Below, piece after piece: positions 1 to 11,689 of a stretch of DNA of 64,000 nt (within the stretch, counting starts at the first letter, position 1; the number at the start of each line of letters is the position of its first letter). The DNA comes from Archilochus colubris (lineage: Eukaryota > Chordata > Aves > Apodiformes > Trochilidae): positions 2,853,676 to 2,917,675 of the forward strand of contig CM041104.1 in the NCBI GenBank assembly GCA_023079485.1, given 5' to 3'. The notes beneath the pieces were generated by a model, which saw only the letters and a list, made by a program, of their open reading frames with translations, was not told where the DNA came from and did no database searches. Both the position numbers and the translations under genes were made by a program.

Positions 1-269
1 ACTACTGCTGCAGTTCCCAGCCCATGGCACTCAGTGCCACATCCAGTCTCTTTTGAAATATCTCCAGACACGGAGAATCCACTACTTCCCTGGGCAGCCC
101 ATTCCAATGTCTGATCATCCTCTCCATAAAGAAATTCTTTCTAATCTCCAACCTAAACCTCCCCTGGCACAACTTGAGACCCTGCCCTCTTGTCTTGCTG
201 AGAGTTGCCTGGGAAAAGAGACCAACCCCCCCCTAGCTCCAACCTCCCTTCGGGTAGTTCTAGAGAGTG
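1..269 (-). mobile_element. CR1 LINE, 3' fragment (truncated by window edge)
   Basis: The plus strand shows the reverse complement of the CR1 3' region: GCCCATGGCACTCAGTGCCA, then CCATTCCAATGTCTGATC and CCTAAACCTCCCCTGGCACA. It is nearly identical to the copy at 52288-53234. Its 5' limit is at about 269, where homology stops after TAGAGAGTG; the 3' terminus lies outside the window. Confidence 0.9.
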
Positions 270-1017
270 CTCCAACCCCACAGATTTGGTGGCCTTCATT
301 GAAAACTCTGCCAGTTCATCAGTCTCTTTGATGTTGTGACACCCAACATAGGGCACAGTATGCTTGGGGTCATCTTCAAACACGAGGCAGCAACAAACAT
401 CACCAGCTGCCACCCGAGCAGCTTTGAGCCACCTAAGAACCACCACCCCCCCAGACCATAATACTCTAACCTGGGAACATGGGAAGCTCTGTCTTACCTC
501 TGATAACAGCAGCATAGCACTTCTGCAGCTCTGATAATTTTATATTTCAACAAAAATATGATGGAAATGAAGCTGTTCTAATTGGATACAAAATCAAAGT
601 GTTCCAAGAAGAATGTTCATCAGAACAGCAAAACACAGATTTCAAAAGATATTTTAACCTCTGTCAGTCAATTTACATCTGTGCACTTTCAAAGAATTCT
701 TGTGAGGCCCCAACACATAATAAAACAACTGCTACACAGTCTGTGTGGAAGGGTACCAAACAAAGAGGAGTTCATGGTCAAGAAAAACAAAGTTTTTTTG
801 AGCAACAGTAATTCCACTGGCAGCTCTATAGGTATGATACTTCTCAGCAACCTTTCAAGGTTCCTCTGAGGATGTTTCAGAGCAGGGATCACAGCACAGA
901 TCCTTGGGGACCTTTCTGGTCACCTCCCCAGCTGAGAGCTCACTGCTGGTCCTGGCCTCTTATCTGTTCACCTTTTGAGCACCTTCCTGCTGTAGCCTCT
1001 GACACCTTTTGGAAGTT
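270..1017. other. PTPRT: Intronic sequence without recognised element
   Basis: Apart from the open segment at 280-515, I see no repeat, RNA gene or further coding signal in this stretch between the first CR1 and the LTR. Confidence 0.5.
280..515 (-). other. Unidentified open, coding-like segment next to CR1
   Basis: A minus-strand frame stays open from 515 into the CR1 at 269. Its middle part (roughly 290-430) has a protein-like composition, including CCCLVFEDDPKHTVPYVGCH and NIKETDELAEFSMKATK. I do not recognise it. It could be a fragment of a processed pseudogene or old mobile element, or chance. I saw no convincing pair of splice sites, and the frame runs on into CR1 sequence, so it is not called a gene. 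Confidence 0.2.
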
Positions 1018-1346
1018 CACTGCTGTAGAGAGACATTGTCAACCAGGTGCCTTGAGTTGCAAAGAGTGGGTGTGAGTCCACCTGTGCCTGGTTAGGACAG
1101 GCCCCTATTGGGCATGAGCAAGATCAGGGGGCCAATAGAGGTGGGACACACACCCACAGAGGAGAGCTCAGCTCACTCTGGTGCGAGGCATGGAGAGGCC
1201 AGCAGCTCGTCGAGCCTCTGGAGCAAGAAAGGCTCTTCCTGCTACACTTCTACCCTGGAAGCGCTGTGTGGTGGCTGGAGTCCTGGAAGAGACCAGCAGC
1301 TCGTCGAGCTTCAAGAGCAAGAATGGCTCCTCCTGCTACACACTGC
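1018..1346. repeat. 6-bp target-site duplication CACTGC flanking solo LTR
   Basis: CACTGC occurs at 1018-1023 directly before TGTAG and at 1341-1346 directly after CTACA. A 6-bp duplication is typical of class II (alpha/beta-retrovirus-like, ERVK) integration. Confidence 0.85.
1024..1340 (+). mobile_element. Solo LTR, class II ERV-like, copy 1 (317 bp)
   Basis: The element begins TGTAG and ends CTACA (TG...CA ends) and sits between perfect 6-bp duplications. It shares CAACCAGGTGCC, CCACCTGTGCCTGGTTAGGA, a GGGGGCCAATA motif and AGCAGCTCGTCGAGC with the copy at 38835-39042, and its 5' part with the element at 60034-60262. The other copies read CCAATAAA where this one has CCAATAGA, so the family probably used AATAAA as poly(A) signal. 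The last ~58 bp are present twice (about 1190-1246 and 1283-1340, offset ~94 bp). There is no internal viral sequence, hence a solo LTR. The plus-strand sense is inferred from the AATAAA position. Confidence 0.82.
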
Positions 1347-3244
1347 ATTAATTTTGAAATTCATTTTAACAACAAAATCCAATTTGCTTGTCTTTTTCAA
1401 AAAACTTGAAAGCATTCCAATAGATTGAGAAGGTGTGACTCTCCTGAAAGGCTGCTTGGACTCTCTCCCAGTTTTTCACTCCCAGTGGACCCAGATTAGG
1501 GTCAGAGCCAGTTCATTATCTTATATAATGACCTGGAAGCTCCTCTACCCCAGGTATTTTTGTTGAATGACAGATCAAGCAAGAGTCATCTGTGCCAGGC
1601 AGCTAAGCAAGCTGATGCCTTTCCCAGTAACGTTTGCACATACCAGGTTTTTGCACAGCTTTCAGTAAAGCACTTCTGATCCTGTCAAGGCAGTCAGTAC
1701 CACTGAACAGATACTGAAAAGCATCTACAGTAAGTATGAATAAATATGTTTAAGAACAATAAAAAGAAAAAAGTCAGTCTACCTCAACACTAGTTTTTCA
1801 GCAGTGACAAAGCAGCCACTTTAAGCAGAAAATAAAAATCAAGGTCCTGTGCATAGAATTTACTGTTTCAAGCTTTTGACAGTCAGTTCTATCAATATTT
1901 AAAGCCAAAAGCTCCAGCTGCCCCCTGTCAGTGCTTAGCCCCAGACTGATCTCCCTCCCATATTTTTTTCTGAAGTCAGTCAGGAGCAAGACCCTCAACA
2001 AACTCTAAAGTTTAATTATGCATTGTGCTGGGAAAAGGAAATATTTATTTCCATCCACTTGCTTTAAGCCACTGCCACTTAATTTGCAGTTCTGGTTTTA
2101 TGAAAAGTTATTATCTACCTTCTTTACCTCTCCCAGATTTTTCTATCCCTACTCTTCATAGCCATGTATACAGCTGAATAAGGCTCAGAAATCTTTTCCT
2201 CTTGACTGACTCACCACAGACAGCAGCATTTGTGCAAGCTCAAAATTAATCAAAACCTATCTCAGAGCTTCTATTCCTTTTCCAAGTATTAGGACAAAAT
2301 CAGACCCATGGGGTTTATTTCTCAGATGTGGGTCATACTAAATTAATCTGCTCCTGAGTTAAAACGAGTTTGATTCGCAGATAAATATGAATATAAACTG
2401 CAAGTTGAGATCAGTATAATGCACGAGGACAATTCACTCACTTGGGAAATTGTCAGATAATAGGAAAGTATTGTTTAGAGACAGCTACTATTTGTAAAGA
2501 GCTTTTCTTCTGGAAATTAATTTAATGAAAAGAACTATCTTGTTGGGTTGTTGGCTTTTTTTTTTGTGAGAAAAATTTTCTCTAGGGAAAAAGACTGATG
2601 CCACACTACTCCATGACCACAAATATTTCCTGTAATTATTTAAAGAATGTGAAGATGATGGCTTTAATGTTTTACTGATCTTCTGTGTAAGTCTGGGTGT
2701 GCAATAAAAATGGGTCTGGATTGAAAATTTTCAAACGTCCTTGGGAGAGGAGAAGTTTTCAACTCTTGCTTTATCTAAAACCAGATAATTATAGGACACT
2801 ACTCAGAACTAGGGAAAACAGCTTTCTCAGTTTCATAATTGCAAACTGCAGACTTTTTCATTGATTCCACTGACTGAGCCATAAATGACTGCTGGCATTT
2901 TCAGTGCCTTCCAGACACTGTTATCAGTAAATCACAGGTGTCCTCAAACTAGACTCCTTTTACAGATGTTTTCCAGGGTCTGAATAATAGTGACCCACAG
3001 ACCCTGAAAGATGCCAGGAACAGCCTCCAGCCAAATGACAGCTTCCCTTTATTCACATCTTGAAGTAAATGTTGAAGTAAGTAGCATCAAGTACAGAGGT
3101 TTTACCACCCAAAAAGGGACATATTAAACGACCCGAGAGGGAAAAAAAAAAAAAAAAAAGGATTACAAGAGAAAAAAATATCCCATTTTACTGGTTTTCC
3201 TCTTTAAATGCTGGTGGATCAGTCAGAAAGTCATCTTCAACTCA
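1347..3244. other. PTPRT: Unique AT-rich intron
   Basis: No recognised mobile element or coding exon. The only low-complexity feature is an 18-A run at 3142-3159. Confidence 0.5.
3142..3159 (+). repeat. Poly(A) tract, 18 bp
   Basis: Uninterrupted run of 18 A on the plus strand. It is not attached to a recognisable retrosequence. Confidence 0.9.
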
Positions 3245-3406
3245 GACACTGGAATGGTCTCCCAGGAGTAGTGGTGGATTCCCCCACTTTGGAGGTTTCA
3301 AGTCTCAGGTCAACAAGGTGACATCTCACATAATAATATTAAAAGGGTTGGACCAGGTGATCCTTGAGGCCCCTTTCAACCTGACATTCTGTGAATCTAT
3401 GATTCA
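3245..3406 (+). mobile_element. Old CR1 LINE 3' fragment
   Basis: Diverged CR1 tail in sense orientation: CACTGGAATGGTCTCCCAGG, then GTGGTGGATT, GGTTGGACCAGGTGATCCTT and a terminal ATTCTGTGAATCTATGATTC. Many substitutions and a deletion separate it from the young copies in this window. Confidence 0.8.
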
Positions 3407-5591
3407 ACCACCTAACTCAGATGGGAAGAGATCAAATGACTGAGGAAGCCACCAAGGACCTAATTAGCAGAGGGCTTGACAGTAGCTAATGGGATTTCTG
3501 CAAGGTGTGAAACAGAGACATGGGGATTAAACCTCTAGTCAAGGAATTCAGAACCCCACTTCTCTAAAGTGTAGAAAAGTGGTCTCCTTAAGAGATAAGA
3601 TTCAGAGCCCAGGAGCTTTGTGGTCCAGTATGGATTCCATCTGTCCCAGTAACATATATTGCAATCCACCCAAAATCTGTTTCCCCAGGGTTTTTCTTCT
3701 ATATGCTGTTTTTTTTTTTTACTTCACACATAGGGTAGGACCCTGATTTATTAAAGGGATGATCTTCTATTCTTAAAAAGAATATTTAAGTCAACTGAAA
3801 ATACTTTCTTCCCTGTTCTATTGTTAAAAGCATTCTTCCTATAGCATAACATATATGTATTGCACTTGGTCACATAATTCTGTGGCATTTACCAAGGACA
3901 GGCAATGGTAGTGATTAACATATTTGCAACATAAAGCTTAATATTCAGGATTCAGGTTCTGACTTCCTCATTTCCTCAGTGCCAAATGGGAATGTTTTTA
4001 CCTTGGCCTGAAGAAAATTAAAATGAAATGTGAAGGCAGAACTCTTACAAAAATAGCAATGGAAAGAAGCATTTAGGGGAGTATCCAATGTGGAAGAGGC
4101 AAGCAGAGATGTTTAAACACAGGATGGACTTCTCATTGTCCCAGTTTCTCAGATAGGCCTGATCACTGAGCTAGAAATCCTGGCACTGCAAGAAACCTGA
4201 CTCAAATGACAAAGAAAAAAAAACAAAACAAAAACAAAGGGAAAAAAAAAAAGCCTTTTGCTCTATTGCTTGTTTCTGGCCTCAGCTGCAGGTCAGAATG
4301 GTCCCTAGTAGCCTGTATTCCATCTGTTAGATTCAGGGTGGAAAAATCAACACAGAAATGTTAATGCACATCTGTACAGACACAAACACAGCAGTGACAG
4401 CAGCTAAACTTCAGGATGACCCAGGAGCTGGGTATAAACATTGGATCAGAGAGATGCTGTTAGCATTGAAATCTGAGAGTTCTGCTCTGGAACAGGGGCT
4501 GCACAAATTATCACAAAGATTCTTGACAAACTTTCTTGGAAGGTGACATCTGGTGTAACTTTCCACCTGCATTTCCAGAGCACAGTCCTGCCCTCCTCAT
4601 ATATCTGCTGAAAAACATTTCCAGCTCTTGCCACTGACCAGAACCAGTGGTCACATCACCTTTTCCTCTTCATCAGTGAACTCAAATCATCCTTTAGAAA
4701 GAAGAAATAATTGCTCATCAAATCCCAGAAGAGAGCCATGGCTCTGAAGTTAGAGCTACTGTTCTGCATATCTCATTGCTTATCTCTAGGCTTCTAGAAT
4801 TTTCTTCCCACTTTTCAGAAATGTTTCTTTAATGACAGCCTGATAACCACAGCTGTAAGCCCAGCTTCCCTAAGAAGCAAAGAATGGGGTGCTGCTTCAG
4901 AACCAGAAACAATCCTATAAACCTCAACAACGAGGAACTTTTTAATAGCTTCATTGCCAGCATTCAGTGTTGCTAAGGTCACTGCTGTGGTTTACTTCCA
5001 AGTCTCCTTATTCCATCATTTATGAATATGGTATAAATTGGTTGGCAGTGCTATTTCGAAAAAAAACCACAACATTCATCAGCAATGGAGCTATTCCTGT
5101 CTATCAGGTAAAGGAATCTTGTAATAATAAACATGCCACTCTCTGTAAACAACAGACAAGATTTCTCTACACCTTTAGCTATACCTGCTTCATTACACTG
5201 TCATTTTTTAAAACAGGCAAAAAACAAACACTAAACACTGAAACCTGTTCAGGTTTTGTTGCTTTTTAATTCCAGTAGCTTGACAACTTTTTGTCCTATC
5301 AGTCACTTTGGTAAAATGCAGGCAATTGATTTAAACACTTAATAAAGTTTAGGTTATTAAATGGGCAAATAAACAAAGTAGGGGGAAATGCCCATAATTC
5401 AACATATCTTCATTTAAAGATACTGCAAATCTTATTCTTAGCACCCAAAAGCTTTATTAGAGCTGAGCCTAGAGGAGAAAGTCCACAGAAATGAGTTGCA
5501 GGGACCTTAGGAAGCCTCTGCTCAAAAGCTCTCAGAAATATTGTTCAAGAAGGCTCAGGATTCAGCAGAATCCTGAGTATCTTCCTCACCT
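3407..5591. other. PTPRT: Unique AT-rich intron
   Basis: No mobile element, RNA gene or exon recognised. Short T and A runs occur (around 3710-3720 and 4210-4255). Confidence 0.5.
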
Positions 5592-5901
5592 ATCATAGAA
5601 TCATAGAATTAGCCGGTTGGAAGGGACCTCAGAGATCATCTAGTCCAACCCTTGACCCACCGGAGCAGTTGCTAGACCATGGCACTGAGTGCCACATCCA
5701 GTCTGTTTTTAAATGTCTCCAGGGACGGAGAATCTACCACCTCCCCGGGCAGTCCATTCCACAGCCTAATCACCCTCTCCGTGAAGAAATTCTTTCCAAT
5801 ATCTAACCTAAACCTCCCCTGGCACAACTTAAGACTGTGTCCTCTTGTCTTGTTGAAGGTCGTCTGTGAAAAGAGTCCAGTTCCCACCTCGCTACAGCCT
5901 C
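5592..5901 (-). mobile_element. CR1 LINE 3' fragment (310 bp)
   Basis: Reverse-complement CR1, starting with the ATCATAGAATCATAGAATTA 3' terminus and running to GCTACAGCCTC, where homology stops. It is of the same subfamily as the copy at 49471-50050 (both carry TTGCTAGACCATGGCACTGA and GGAGAATCTACCACCTC). Confidence 0.93.
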
Positions 5902-8010
5902 GATTTAACCTGGGCATAAACTGCTGCCAAATGCCTTCCTCTCTCCTGGAAACTGCAGCATTTCAGTAAGCAGCCTCTCTGTACACCCTCTGGGTAAAAC
6001 ACACCAGATTCCTAAATTCAAGATACTCAACTACTTGTGCGAGGAGCATAATTTCCCATCAGATGTAAAGAGAACCCTTTAAGAGTGAAACACCAACACC
6101 AGGGGAATTCAGAGGGGTTGGTCAGTGAAGAGTCATCTGGAAAAGCAGTTGCTGCTTGTTATGCCTCAGCTCTGCTTTCAAATATGGAACTTATTTTAAA
6201 AATAAAATTCTGGACCTTGTTAAAATCCAATGCCTAAAAAAAATAATCTCTCCAAGCTGGCAGATACAGACTCAGTGGAAACATCTTTTAGGAGGGTGAC
6301 TACAAGCAACTTAATAATGAAATCACTGCCATCTCAGCTCCTGCAACATCAGCCACCTCTCCTTGGAAAAAACAGCAAGACAAAGGTCAAAAAGTCTGCT
6401 GCCTCTCAGTGTTTAAAAGAGAAACATGCCTCAATGTGCCCAGATGTACATGGCATGCACAAAATTAGCATTAGAATTTCTGTTTTCAAAAACTTATCTT
6501 GACCATGAATGTCTGATATTTGCAATTAACAACAACAAAAACCCTAATAAAACACATTTGTCCTCACAGACTGTTCAGCACATATCTCTTCAGTATTACC
6601 CAGAAACAAGGGCTGCTCAATTAAGTTAGGAACAGCCTTTTTCAGGGTACATTTTACTCTTTTAGGGTGTGTTGACCTTGTTTCCCAATTCCAATTGGTC
6701 TCTGAATGCATTTTTTTTTCACTTTTGCCCATTCCTCTCCTCTAAATGCATTTTAAAAGATGAATGACACAGACTCCAAACTCCATTCTGCCTTTTTCTC
6801 CTTTCCAGGGATGCAATAGGCATCTGCTGTTGGATGCAGCCTCATTCATGAGAGCTATGGGGATGGATGCCTCAAGATTCAATTTAATTTGTTTTCTTTT
6901 GGCAACTCTAAAGCCACTGAGACTGAATATTATCAGGTGGCTGTCTCAGTGTCACTGAAGGTTCTCAGGCATTGGTTTACTGTGTCTAAGAGTCTGCATC
7001 ACTCCAAGCTTACTCTGTGTCTCCAGTGCCTCATGAGATCAGCAGCTCAGACAGCTGTGCCCATAGCATCCTGCTCTTGATAAGTTAAATAAACCATGCC
7101 TATCATCCTGCTGTCATGTTTAATTAAAACTGACATAAAATCTAAATTGCTGAGCCAATTGAACCCTAAAGGTTGAACCAAAGAGGACTTTCTTCAAGAC
7201 ACTCTAGAATCACCTTTTGCAGCAGCAAGACAGTAGCCAGAAGTATTTTGATGCAAATATTACTTTGAATAAGTGCTGAGCTCCATATAGGTCAAGCACA
7301 TGCTTATTTTTAATATACTGGGCTCTTTGTTTGCTTAATAATGAAAGACAAATAGCTGAATATTTTCATTACATAATTCTAGAGCATTAGAAGTGGTTTA
7401 CATGTAAGCCAGAATTAAATATCTCATTAGTAGGCATGCAGCTACATTACTAGCCAAAATTTATGATCTCTGTGAGCTCTGTAAAACTTCCATATGTCTT
7501 CTATATGTAACATTTTCTGGAAGACTGCAGAGAGATTATTACCTTTTATATTTGTGACAGAAAACACACATTAAACACAGTGCCAAAGGGCAACTTCAGC
7601 AAATGATGTCTGAAGAGGAATTGTTTCTTAAACAGTTTGTTTTTACATAACTGTGTTCTAAACATATGGTCACTTATTTGCACATTTCAGAAACCAACAG
7701 TACAGCTTGGAATTCAGAATATGTTAAAGTTTACATGCTGATTTATTTTTGCATCAAATATTCCACTTGGCTGAGCTGAGCTTTAACGAAGTGTTGGGTG
7801 CTGTTGAAGTCATTGCTGCTATTCTGGGTGCACTGCAGTATCACCAAAGACAGAGTTTGGCACAGAAAATAATGAAGGCCATCTCACAAGCCATCACACA
7901 GCATGGCAGCACAAGAATTTCTCAAAAGGAGCATCTCAAAACTGCAAAAGCAGAGGCTGATGCAGACCACTGAGGAGGAGGATTGGCAGAGGAGAAAGGA
8001 GCCTCAGTCA
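5902..8010. other. PTPRT: Unique AT-rich intron
   Basis: No mobile element or exon recognised. The stretch 7300-7480 is very AT-rich with several TAAT-type motifs, but no specific function can be assigned. Confidence 0.5.
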
Positions 8011-8979
8011 CTCCGGTCACTAGTGGTGTCCCCCAGGGATCAGTGTTGGGCCCAGTTCTGTTCAATATCTTTATTGATGATTTAGATGAGGGGATTGAGT
8101 CCATCATCAGCAAATTCACAGATGACACCAAGCTGGGGGGAAGTGTCGATCAGCTGGAAGGCAGGAGGGCTCTGCAGAGGGACCTGGACAGACTGGAGAG
8201 TTGGGATGATCCCAACGGGATGAGGTTCAACATTCCAAGTGCTGGGTCCTGCACTTTGGCCACAACAACCCCATGGGGAGCTCCAGGCTGGGGACAGAGT
8301 GGCAGAAAGGGACCTGGGAGTCTGGATTGCCAGGAAGCTGAACATGAGCCAGCAGTGTGCCCAGGTGGCCAAGAAGGCCAATGGCATCCTGGGCTGGCTC
8401 AGGAACAGCGTGGCCAGCAGGTCCAGGGAAGGGATTCTGCCCCTGTACTCAGCGCTGGTGAGGCCACAGCTTGAGTCCTGTGTCCAGTTCTGGGCCCCTC
8501 AGCTCAGGAAGGAGATTGAGGTGCTGGAGCAGGTTCAGAGAAGAGCGAGGAGGCTGTGAAGGGACTCGAGCACAGACCCTATGAGGAGAGGCTGAGGGAG
8601 CTGGGGGTGTTGAGGCTGGAGAAGAGGAGGCTCTGGGGAGACCTCATCACTCTCTACAACTCCCTGAAAGGAGGTTGGAGCCAGGGGGGGGTTGGGCTCT
8701 GCTCCCAGGCAATTCTCAGCAAGACAAGAGGGCAGGGTCTCAAGTGGTGCCAGGGGAGGTTTAGGTTGGAGATTAGAAAGAATTTCTTTGCGGAGAGGGT
8801 GATCAGCCATTGGAATGGGCTGCCCAGGGAAGTAGTGGATTCTCCGTGTCTGGAGATATTTAATAAGAGCCTGGATGTGGCACTCAGTGCCATGGGCTGG
8901 GAACTGCAGCAGTAGTGGATCAAGGGTTGGACTTGATGATCTCTAAGGTCCCTTCCAACCCAGCTGATTCTATGATTCC
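8011..8979 (+). mobile_element. CR1 LINE, 5'-truncated, with broken ORF2 3' end (~970 bp)
   Basis: One of the two longest CR1 copies here. It opens inside the ORF2 reverse-transcriptase domain ([20 protein letters not shown]), reads through the catalytic loop as FTDDTKLGG, then changes frame near 8240 ([18 protein letters not shown]) and again near 8556 (KNFFAERVI...). It ends with the CR1 tail GATTCTATGATTCC. The usual A of the F-A-D-D box is T. At least two frameshifts plus 5' truncation make it a dead pseudogene copy. It is nearly the same segment as the minus-strand copy at 52288-53234. Confidence 0.94.
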
Positions 8980-11675
8980 AAACCACAACTGTACCTGCTT
9001 GGATCACTACCAATTCCTCATTCCTATGGGAACTAAATTAGACTAGAGTTTTCTTTACAAAAGGCAAAGTTTGTTTGCCTGTCTTAACTCCTGTTATAAT
9101 GACAGTAACCTAAATGTGAAACTTGCTATTAGCAGCCTCTTCTTCAGGAGTATTGTACTTTTTGTTCAGATGCTTCTGAGCTGAATATTACTCCCTTCTA
9201 TTTCAAAAACCCTTCTATTTCAAAACCAGAAAAGGAAATTCCACCTTGAGGCACCTCAGTTGCCATCAATGGCTATTGGTCAGGGTGCCTAAAACTCCAT
9301 GATAAAATACTAATTAAATCCAAATAAAAGATACATCTCCAGAACATGAGGAATCTGGTGACGTGACATGAATTTGACTTATTACACAAGACAGTATTCA
9401 AGCTTAAAAAAAATCCCAAGCCAGGAGTTGCAATTCAAGCTTATTAACCAATCCATCATTACACAAAAGTCTGACCACAATGTAAATAAATTGCTATTAG
9501 TGAAATTTATCCAATATTGTTATGCAAATAATTTAACAGTTGTGCTCAGTAACAAAACATTTCTTTGAGTTGCTTGAAATACGTTGCCTTTGAGCCAGGG
9601 TATCCATCCCCAGGTTTTAATCAAACATGCTCAGCCCATTTAACATACACATAATTTACATTTTATCACAAATCCCTTTTTAGTCTTTTTCATAATAAGC
9701 AGCAACAGAATTACAAGTATCTACAAAAGCTTTTATTCCCATGTGCTTTTTTGGGTCTAGTGGGATGCCTGTGTAAATATTTTTTCTAAATTGTCCAAAA
9801 GTACAGACAGATTTATTTCCTGTGGATTGTAGTTCATTTAGAACCTAACAGTGTTATATGCATTATGTTAAATTTTTATTAGAAATTAATTGTATCTACC
9901 AAATCCCAGTCTCTGGACAAGATTCTCCTGCTGATACCCAACAGGGCTGTGTACTACACCATCCATTCTGAGCTCTGCAGGCAATGATAAACCAACTTAA
10001 TACCCCTGACTTCAAATATTGTACCTGGTGAGTTCCTAGACCTAAATCCACCTTTTTCAAAACTAGGTAACTCCTGCATAGCACCTGCCAAACCAAACTG
10101 ACTGGTTTATATGCTCATAAGTGCCTTGAATGTACTAGGGGGGTTTTATTTGAACAAAAGGTAAATATAACCACGTAACAAAAACTGCATCAATTCTTGG
10201 AACTTTATCTTAACTAACAAGCAGTGCTAAAAACAGAGGTTTTTAGCTTGCAGAGTACTCAGAGTTCATAATTTTAACCAGATATCCTAAATCCTCCATG
10301 GGATACAGCCCCTAACCTATTTCAAGTATGCCAGCTGTTTATCTGAAGTTCCTCACAGGTCTCAGTTTTTTTCTATCAGTGCTCTGCTATGTATTTAATT
10401 GCTCATTTCCTCTTACAAAATGCAATTTATTATTAGGAAAGACATTTGGGCCATCAGTTGTTAACTTTCTGCCACATTTCACAGTTTCCTGTCTCCACTA
10501 CTTTTCAAATCCCACATAGAATTTGGCTCCCCCTCAAGGACTCCTTTATTTAAAAAACTCTCAGGAGGTATTTCACAAGCTTTGAAATCCCTGGTAGATC
10601 CAGGGTTGATCTATTATTATAGTGGCATAGAAGTAATTTCTGTACAATAGAAAGTCATAGTTTTCCCTGCAAATACTCTGCCAGTTGCTCTTCCATGCTG
10701 AATTCACCATAAGTGGTTTCATCTGTTATTTTTTTCAATAGTTTCATCTCCAAACCTTAGAGGATCACCCTTTTTCTTTTCTTTTAAAAAAACCCAGCAA
10801 AACCAAGAAACAAACTTTGTTCTTTTTAGTGGCCAATTAAACAGCTACGAAAAAAAAATATATTAGCAAATCAAACACCTCACTCAAAATTTTGTCAGCT
10901 TATCACAAGGCTTTTTAGTCCTTACCAAATCCTCCACTGGATATTTCCCTGACAGAATCTTACTCTGACATCCCCACAGCAAGGTCCCCCCAAAAAAGAC
11001 ATGATAATTTCTAGAATTAAGCCTTGTGTAAAGTAATCATTTAGATCATATGCAGGGTACATTGTTTCACCAAGTGAAGCAGCTAATGACTGGCATTCCA
11101 CTTGACTCACCACGTCTCATTTCCTGCAATGAGTAGATTTAAATAAACCTCAGATCTACTCTTAACTTATTCTGAATTCTCTCTTCACCCCCAATCATTT
11201 TCAGGACAATTTCAGAGGTCAGGACAATTAAGGTGTGGCTCTTTGTTCATATATAAAACACCATCCACATTAATTAACTTAAAAAAAACACCTTCTGGAA
11301 TCCAATCAGAATCTCCCCAGAAGTAGCTTGTACCCATTACCTTGGTTTTTTCCATATGACTCCTTGTAAAAAGGGAGTCTCCATCTTCTTGGTAGCCAAG
11401 AAATGTTGGCTTATTTTATTTCAGGGTTTCCACTACAGTTGGAAATTATTCTTAGCAGGCTCCTTTTCATTTTTTAAAGTAGAATGGCATTTTTATCCTC
11501 AAAGTTTACACTTATTTGCTACTCATCACAGTCCCAGCAGTCCCTCTCAGCTGGTAATTTCAGCTTTCAAAGATGCCACCAAATGTAGCAATGGTTGAGT
11601 AACTTGTTCCAATAGATAAACTACACCTCCTGATCTACTGTTCCAATCTTAATTCTTCCCCTGGAGCCAACAGTA

Positions 11676-11689
11676 ACACACACACACAC
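11676..11689 (+). repeat. (AC)7 microsatellite
   Basis: Fourteen bases of pure AC dinucleotide repeat. Confidence 0.9.

Noticed and set aside
7983..8915. Long plus-strand ORFs resembling reverse transcriptase
   Set aside because: They are frames of a truncated CR1 with at least two frameshifts, not a host gene; annotated as a mobile element.
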